Positions 13,701-17,878 of a stretch of 17,878 nucleotides of DNA are shown here, one piece after another. The stretch lies in NCBI GenBank assembly GCA_020029455.1, contig JAIBJH010000026.1, forward strand, positions 1 to 17,878, read 5' to 3'. The notes under the pieces were generated by a model. The model was not told the DNA's origin. It searched no databases and saw only the letters and a list, made by a program, of their open reading frames with translations. The stretch comes from Hyphomicrobiales bacterium. GTDB taxonomy: Bacteria > Pseudomonadota > Alphaproteobacteria > Rhizobiales > Aestuariivirgaceae. Positions within the stretch are counted from its first letter, which is position 1. Every line of letters starts with the position of its first letter. The position numbers and the translations under genes were made by a program.

Positions 13701-16676
13701 ATGAATAGGGCCGAGCTCAACGCGAGCTTCGAGGAAACCTCATTCCTCTATGGTGGCAACGCCAAATTCGTCGAAGACCTCTACAACCGCTATCTGGAAA
13801 ATCCGGCCGCCGTGGAAACCCACTGGCGGCATTATTTTGATGCCCTCGCCGGCGACAAGGCAAAGCCGCAAGGCCCCTCCTGGGCCAGAGCCGACTGGCC
13901 GCCGAAGCCCTCTGACGAGCAAACCGCCGCCCTCGATGGCAACTGGGCCGAAGTCGAAAAAGCCATAGCCGCCAAGCTCGAGGCCAAGGCCGGAAAGCCC
14001 GCCAAGGCCCCAGTGGCACCACAAGCACCAGCGGCCCCCACCCAAAGCGCCGATGATATCCGAAAAGCCACCATGGATTCGGTGCGCGCCCTGATGATGA
14101 TCCGCGCCTACCGTATCCGCGGTCACCTTGCCGCCGATCTCGATCCCCTGAAACTCAAGGAGCCGGTCAATCACCCGGAGCTAGACCCGGAATCCTACGG
14201 CTTCACCGCCGCCGACCTCGACCGCCCCATCTTCCTCGACAATGTGCTGGGCCTCGAGAAGGCAACGGTCCGCCAGATCATCGACATCGTGAAGCGCACC
14301 TATTGCGGCACGCTGGGCGTCGAATTCATGCATATTTCCGACCCCGAGCAGAAGGCCTGGGTCCAACAGCGCATCGAAGGCCAGGGCAAGGAAATCCGCT
14401 TCACGCCGGAAGGCAAGAAGGCAATCCTTGCAAAACTCATCGCCGGCGAAGACTTCGAACAATTTCTCAATGTGAAATATACCGGCACCAAGCGCTTCGG
14501 CCTTGATGGCGGCGAGAGCATGATCCCGGCGCTGGAACAGATCATCAAGCGCGGCGGCAATCTCGGCGTTGCCGAAATCATCGTCGGCATGGCCCACCGC
14601 GGCCGCCTCAATGTGCTTGCCAATGTCATGGCGAAGCCCTTCTCGGCCATCTTCCATGAATTCCAGGGCGGTTCCTCAACGCCGGACGAAGTGGAAGGCT
14701 CGGGCGACGTCAAATACCATTTGGGTTCTTCGTCGGACCGCAGCTTCGATGGCAACACGGTCCATCTCTCGCTCACCGCCAATCCATCCCATCTTGAAAT
14801 CGTCGATCCCGTGGTGCTGGGAAAAGCCCGAGCCAAGCAGGACCAGCGCGGCGACAGGTCCAGAACCTCGGTGCTGCCGCTCCTGATCCATGGTGATGCG
14901 GCCTTTGCCGGCCAGGGCGTCGTCGCCGAATGCCTGGGCCTTTCCGGCCTCAAGGGTCACCGCAATGGCGGCTCCATCCATTTCATCGTCAACAACCAGA
15001 TCGGCTTCACCACCTCGCCCATTTGGTCCCGTTCCTCGCCCTATCCATCGGATTTGGCGAAAATGATCGAGGCTCCCATCTTCCATGCCAATGGCGATGA
15101 TCCAGAAGCGGCAGTCTTTGCCGCCAAGATAGCTACCGAGTTCCGCCAGCAGTTCAAGAAGCCCGTCGTCGTCGACATGTTCTGTTACCGCCGTTTCGGC
15201 CACAACGAGACCGACGAGCCCGCCTTCACCCAACCCTTGATGTACAAGCGGATCGCCAGCCACCCCCGCGTTGTTGAAATTTACGGCCAGCGCCTGATCG
15301 GCGAAGGTGTCATCAGCGCCGAGGAATTTGCCGCCATGAAGGCGGAGTGCCGCAAGACTCTGGAAGACGCCTTCAGCGTGGCCGAAGGCTACAAGGCCAA
15401 CAAGGCCGACTGGCTCGATGGCCGCTGGGCGGGGCTTACCACGGCACAGGCCCAGGACGATGCGCGCCGCGGCCAGACTGGCGTCGACACGCGCCGCATG
15501 AAGGAATTGGGAGCGCGCCTGACCAAGGTTCCCAAGACATTCACACTGCACAAGACGCTGCAGCGCGTGCTGGATGCTCGCGCCAAGATGATCGAGGAAG
15601 GGGCCGGCATTGATTGGGCCATGGGCGAAGCCCTCGCCTTCGCGGCACTGCTCGATGAAGGGATCAAAATCAGGCTCTCAGGCCAGGACGTGCAGCGCGG
15701 CACCTTTTCCCAGCGCCACGCTGTGCTCGTCGATCAGGTGACGGAAAAGCGCTACACGCCGCTCAACCACCTGAAGAAAGAGCAAGAGACCAAGATCGAG
15801 GTCATCAATTCGATGCTCTCGGAAGAGGCGGTGCTGGGCTATGAATATGGTTATTCGCTCTCCGAGCCCAATGCGCTGGTGCTGTGGGAAGCGCAGTTCG
15901 GCGATTTCGCCAATGGCGCTCAGGTGATCTTCGACCAGTTCCTCTCTTCCGCCGAGCGCAAATGGTTGCGCATGTCGGGCCTCGTGGTGCTTCTGCCTCA
16001 TGGCTATGAGGGCCAGGGGCCGGAACATTCCTCCGCCCGCATCGAGCGCTTCCTGCAGCTTTGCGCCGAAGACAATCTGCAAGTCGTCAACTGCACCACG
16101 CCCGCCAACTACTTCCATGCCCTCAGGCGGCAGATGAAGCGCGACTTCAGGAAGCCTCTCGTCGTCTTCACTCCCAAGTCATTGCTCCGTCACAAGCGTG
16201 CCACCTCGACGCTTGCAGAGATGGATGCCAACACTACCTTCCATCGCATCCTCTGGGACGATGCTGAGTTCCTAAAGAGCGAGAAGATAAAACTCGTCAA
16301 GGACGACAAAGTGCGACGCGTCGTGCTGTGCAGCGGCAAGGTCTACTACGATCTTTATGAGGAGCGCGAGAAGCGTGGCCTCAATGACATCTATTTGCTG
16401 CGTGTCGAACAACTCTATCCCTGGCCCCACAAGGCGCTGGCCCAGGAGCTCGCCCGTTTCAAGAAGGCCGAATTCATCTGGTGCCAGGAAGAGCCACAGA
16501 ACATGGGGCCGTGGAGCTTCGTGCAGCCGGGCATCGAGCGTGTGCTCGAATTCATCAAGGCCAAGACAACGCGCCCGCGCTATGTCGGCCGCCCCGCCTC
16601 CGCTTCAACCGCCACAGGGCTGATGAGCCGCCACCTCAGGGAACTCAAAGCCTTCCTTGACGAAGCGCTGGCCTGA
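13701..16676 (+). CDS. sucA: 2-oxoglutarate dehydrogenase E1 component
   Basis: A 991-residue thiamine-diphosphate enzyme that decarboxylates 2-oxoglutarate and succinylates the lipoyl group of SucB. The N-terminal ETSFLYGGNAKFVEDLYNRY is the E1o-type tail that binds the E2 core. An Ala/Pro/Lys-rich linker covers about residues 90-115. GMAHRGRLNVLANVM is the conserved substrate/cofactor His segment, GDAAFAGQGVV (from 398) and NNQIGFTT form the ThDP/Mg pyrophosphate motif, and GHNETDEP follows. The C-terminal half has the transketolase pyrimidine-binding domain (GQDVQRGTFSQRHAVLVDQ, LLPHGYEGQGPEHSSARIER) and the ending EEPQNMGPWSFVQP. Length is normal for alphaproteobacteria. The Shine-Dalgarno AAGGGA lies eight bases before the ATG. 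Confidence 0.97.
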   Translation: MNRAELNASFEETSFLYGGNAKFVEDLYNRYLENPAAVETHWRHYFDALAGDKAKPQGPSWARADWPPKPSDEQTAALDGNWAEVEKAIAAKLEAKAGKPAKAPVAPQAPAAPTQSADDIRKATMDSVRALMMIRAYRIRGHLAADLDPLKLKEPVNHPELDPESYGFTAADLDRPIFLDNVLGLEKATVRQIIDIVKRTYCGTLGVEFMHISDPEQKAWVQQRIEGQGKEIRFTPEGKKAILAKLIAGEDFEQFLNVKYTGTKRFGLDGGESMIPALEQIIKRGGNLGVAEIIVGMAHRGRLNVLANVMAKPFSAIFHEFQGGSSTPDEVEGSGDVKYHLGSSSDRSFDGNTVHLSLTANPSHLEIVDPVVLGKARAKQDQRGDRSRTSVLPLLIHGDAAFAGQGVVAECLGLSGLKGHRNGGSIHFIVNNQIGFTTSPIWSRSSPYPSDLAKMIEAPIFHANGDDPEAAVFAAKIATEFRQQFKKPVVVDMFCYRRFGHNETDEPAFTQPLMYKRIASHPRVVEIYGQRLIGEGVISAEEFAAMKAECRKTLEDAFSVAEGYKANKADWLDGRWAGLTTAQAQDDARRGQTGVDTRRMKELGARLTKVPKTFTLHKTLQRVLDARAKMIEEGAGIDWAMGEALAFAALLDEGIKIRLSGQDVQRGTFSQRHAVLVDQVTEKRYTPLNHLKKEQETKIEVINSMLSEEAVLGYEYGYSLSEPNALVLWEAQFGDFANGAQVIFDQFLSSAERKWLRMSGLVVLLPHGYEGQGPEHSSARIERFLQLCAEDNLQVVNCTTPANYFHALRRQMKRDFRKPLVVFTPKSLLRHKRATSTLAEMDANTTFHRILWDDAEFLKSEKIKLVKDDKVRRVVLCSGKVYYDLYEEREKRGLNDIYLLRVEQLYPWPHKALAQELARFKKAEFIWCQEEPQNMGPWSFVQPGIERVLEFIKAKTTRPRYVGRPASASTATGLMSRHLRELKAFLDEALA

Positions 16677-16680
16677 AATT

Positions 16681-16801
16681 TTCCCTCCCCCTTGTGGGGA
16701 GAGATTAAGGGTGGGGGTCGCTCCGAACTGTCAGTTCAATCCGAGACTCACCTGAAAAACTGTCCAACCCCCACCCCGGCCCTCCTCACAAGGGGGAGGG
16801 A
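16681..16801. repeat. large inverted intergenic repeat between sucA and sucB
   Basis: The element fills most of the 150-base gap. Its left end, TCCCTCCCCCTTGTG (16682-16696), is exactly complementary to CACAAGGGGGAGGGA (16787-16801). Nested inside, GGGTGGGGGT (16709-16718) opposes ACCCCCACCC (16767-16776). The centre (about 16720-16766) is unpaired and AT-richer. This is the pattern of the rhizobial-type intergenic repeats with CCCTCCCC...GGGTGGGGGT ends. In RNA it would be a strong long hairpin just before the sucB ribosome site (AAAGG at 16813-16817), and it could shield the sucA message from 3' decay. Confidence 0.8.
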
Positions 16802-16826
16802 GAAGAAGATCAAAAGGCAACATCAC

Positions 16827-17878
16827 ATGAGCAAAGATATCAAGGTGCCAACGCTGGGCGAAAGCGTGGTCGAGGCGACGATTGCTAAATGGTTCAGGCA
16901 GGAAGGCGAGGCCGTGAAAGCCGACGAGCCGCTGGTCGAGCTTGAAACAGACAAGGTAACGGTGGAAGTGCCAGCCCCGGCTTCAGGCAAGCTTGAAAAG
17001 ATCGTCGCTGCATCAGGATCGACCGTCGCCGTTGGCGCCCTTCTCGGCACCATTGCCGAAGGCGCGGCCGGAACCGTTGCTGCTGCGGCTGCACCCAAAC
17101 CCGCAGCCGCTCCCTTAATCGCACCGGCACCTGTGGAAAAATCTGCCGAACAGCCGCTCTCGCCAGCCGTGCGCAAGGCCGTGGTTGAGAACAAGCTCAA
17201 CCCCGCCGACATTCCGGCAACCGGCAAGGATGGCCGCATCACCAAGGGCGATGTCATCACCCATATGGAAAAGCCAGTGTCAGCTCCTGCGCCAACAGCG
17301 CCCACTGCTCCCGCAGGCGCAGAAGAACGCGTCAAAATGACAAGGCTCCGCGCCACCATCGCAAGGCGTCTGAAGGAAGCCCAGAACACCGCCGCCATGC
17401 TCACCACTTTCAACGAGGTGGACATGACGGCTGTCATGGCGCTGCGCAATCAATACAAGGATGTCTTCGAGAAGAAGCATGGCGTGAAGTTGGGCTTCAT
17501 GTCCTTCTTCGTGAAGGCTGCCGTCCAGGCCCTGAAGGATGTTCCCGCCGTCAATGCCGAAATCGACGGCGAGGACATTGTCTACAAGAACTACTACCAC
17601 ATCGGCGTCGCCGTCGGCACCGACAAGGGCCTTGTGGTGCCCGTGGTGCGCAATACCGATCAGCTGTCCTTCGCCGCCATCGAAAAGACCATCGCCGGCT
17701 ACGGCAAGAAGGCGCGGGATGGCCAGCTCGCCATCGCCGACATGCAGGGTGGCACCTTTACGATTTCCAACGGCGGCATCTATGGCTCTCTCATGTCAAC
17801 GCCGATCCTCAACGCCCCGCAGTCCGGCATCCTCGGCATGCACAAGATCCAGGAACGCCCCGTGGCGGTCAACGGCCA
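16827..17878 (+). CDS. sucB: dihydrolipoamide succinyltransferase (2-oxoglutarate dehydrogenase E2), 3' end outside the window
   Basis: The first 350 codons are present with no stop. The lipoyl domain covers residues 1-76, with the lipoylated Lys43 in ELETDKVTVEV. An Ala/Pro-rich linker runs to about 110, and the E1/E3-binding peripheral domain covers about 111-148 (SPAVRKAVVENKLNPADI, then GKDGRITKGDV). After a second linker the catalytic acyltransferase domain starts near residue 170 (MTRLRATIARRLKEAQNTAAMLTTFNEVDM), including GFMSFFVKA and GTDKGLVVPVVRN. The catalytic HxxxDG motif lies beyond the window. It transfers succinyl from lipoamide to CoA. The choice of SucB over the pyruvate-dehydrogenase E2 rests on neighbouring sucA, the single lipoyl domain and the TFNEVDM motif. 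The Shine-Dalgarno is AAAGG, nine bases upstream. Confidence 0.95.
   Translation, partial: MSKDIKVPTLGESVVEATIAKWFRQEGEAVKADEPLVELETDKVTVEVPAPASGKLEKIVAASGSTVAVGALLGTIAEGAAGTVAAAAAPKPAAAPLIAPAPVEKSAEQPLSPAVRKAVVENKLNPADIPATGKDGRITKGDVITHMEKPVSAPAPTAPTAPAGAEERVKMTRLRATIARRLKEAQNTAAMLTTFNEVDMTAVMALRNQYKDVFEKKHGVKLGFMSFFVKAAVQALKDVPAVNAEIDGEDIVYKNYYHIGVAVGTDKGLVVPVVRNTDQLSFAAIEKTIAGYGKKARDGQLAIADMQGGTFTISNGGIYGSLMSTPILNAPQSGILGMHKIQERPVAVNG

Noticed and set aside
14676..15551. 291-codon minus-strand frame within sucA
   Set aside because: Antisense to the conserved catalytic core of 2-oxoglutarate dehydrogenase; no ribosome site or family pattern.

Overview
The window looks like chromosomal DNA of an alphaproteobacterium, most likely of the Hyphomicrobiales. 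This is inferred from four things: moderately high GC with strong C/G preference at third codon positions, the lactate-dehydrogenase-like malate dehydrogenase, the gene order zapE-mdh-sucC-sucD-sucA-sucB, and spacer repeats of the short palindromic type common in that order. I cannot name the species. Coding density is very high, and no stretch of more than about 155 bases lacks a gene.

Region 1 (1-5935) is a carbohydrate uptake and catabolism locus. Reading leftwards on the minus strand are a class II aldolase, two MalF/MalG-type ABC permeases, a solute-binding protein with a Tat-like signal, and the first 29 codons of an FGGY-type kinase that leaves the window. A second FGGY-type kinase is transcribed rightwards, divergently from the aldolase. 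The implied route is import of a sugar or polyol, phosphorylation, then retro-aldol cleavage to a C3 phosphate plus an aldehyde. The ATPase subunit of the transporter is not in the window, and the substrate cannot be read from the sequence.

Region 2 (5928-7851) continues on the plus strand, tightly packed behind the kinase. It holds a small VOC (glyoxalase-fold) protein, an unrecognised 133-residue protein with an embedded palindrome, a second VOC protein lacking apparent metal ligands, and a GNAT acetyltransferase that overlaps its neighbour by four bases.

Region 3 (7921-10299) holds a membrane protein joining an N-terminal SRPBCC-like domain to an M50 (site-2-protease) metalloprotease core. 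The AFG1/ZapE ATPase follows and ends in an intrinsic terminator.

Region 4 (10420-17878) is the core TCA-cycle cluster: mdh, sucC, sucD, sucA and the start of sucB. It converts 2-oxoglutarate to succinyl-CoA (SucA/SucB), then to succinate with ATP formation (SucCD), and supplies oxaloacetate (Mdh). Three of its four intergenic spaces carry extra structure: a palindromic repeat between mdh and sucC, a hairpin-rich leader before sucA, and a second, different repeat between sucA and sucB. sucC and sucD overlap by one base.

Most of the window is ordinary. The parts most worth a second look are the sucA leader, the SRPBCC-M50 fusion, the regulatory sites of the sugar locus, and the unrecognised gene at 6372-6773. 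I see no tRNA, rRNA, CRISPR array, insertion sequence, phage gene or defence system.
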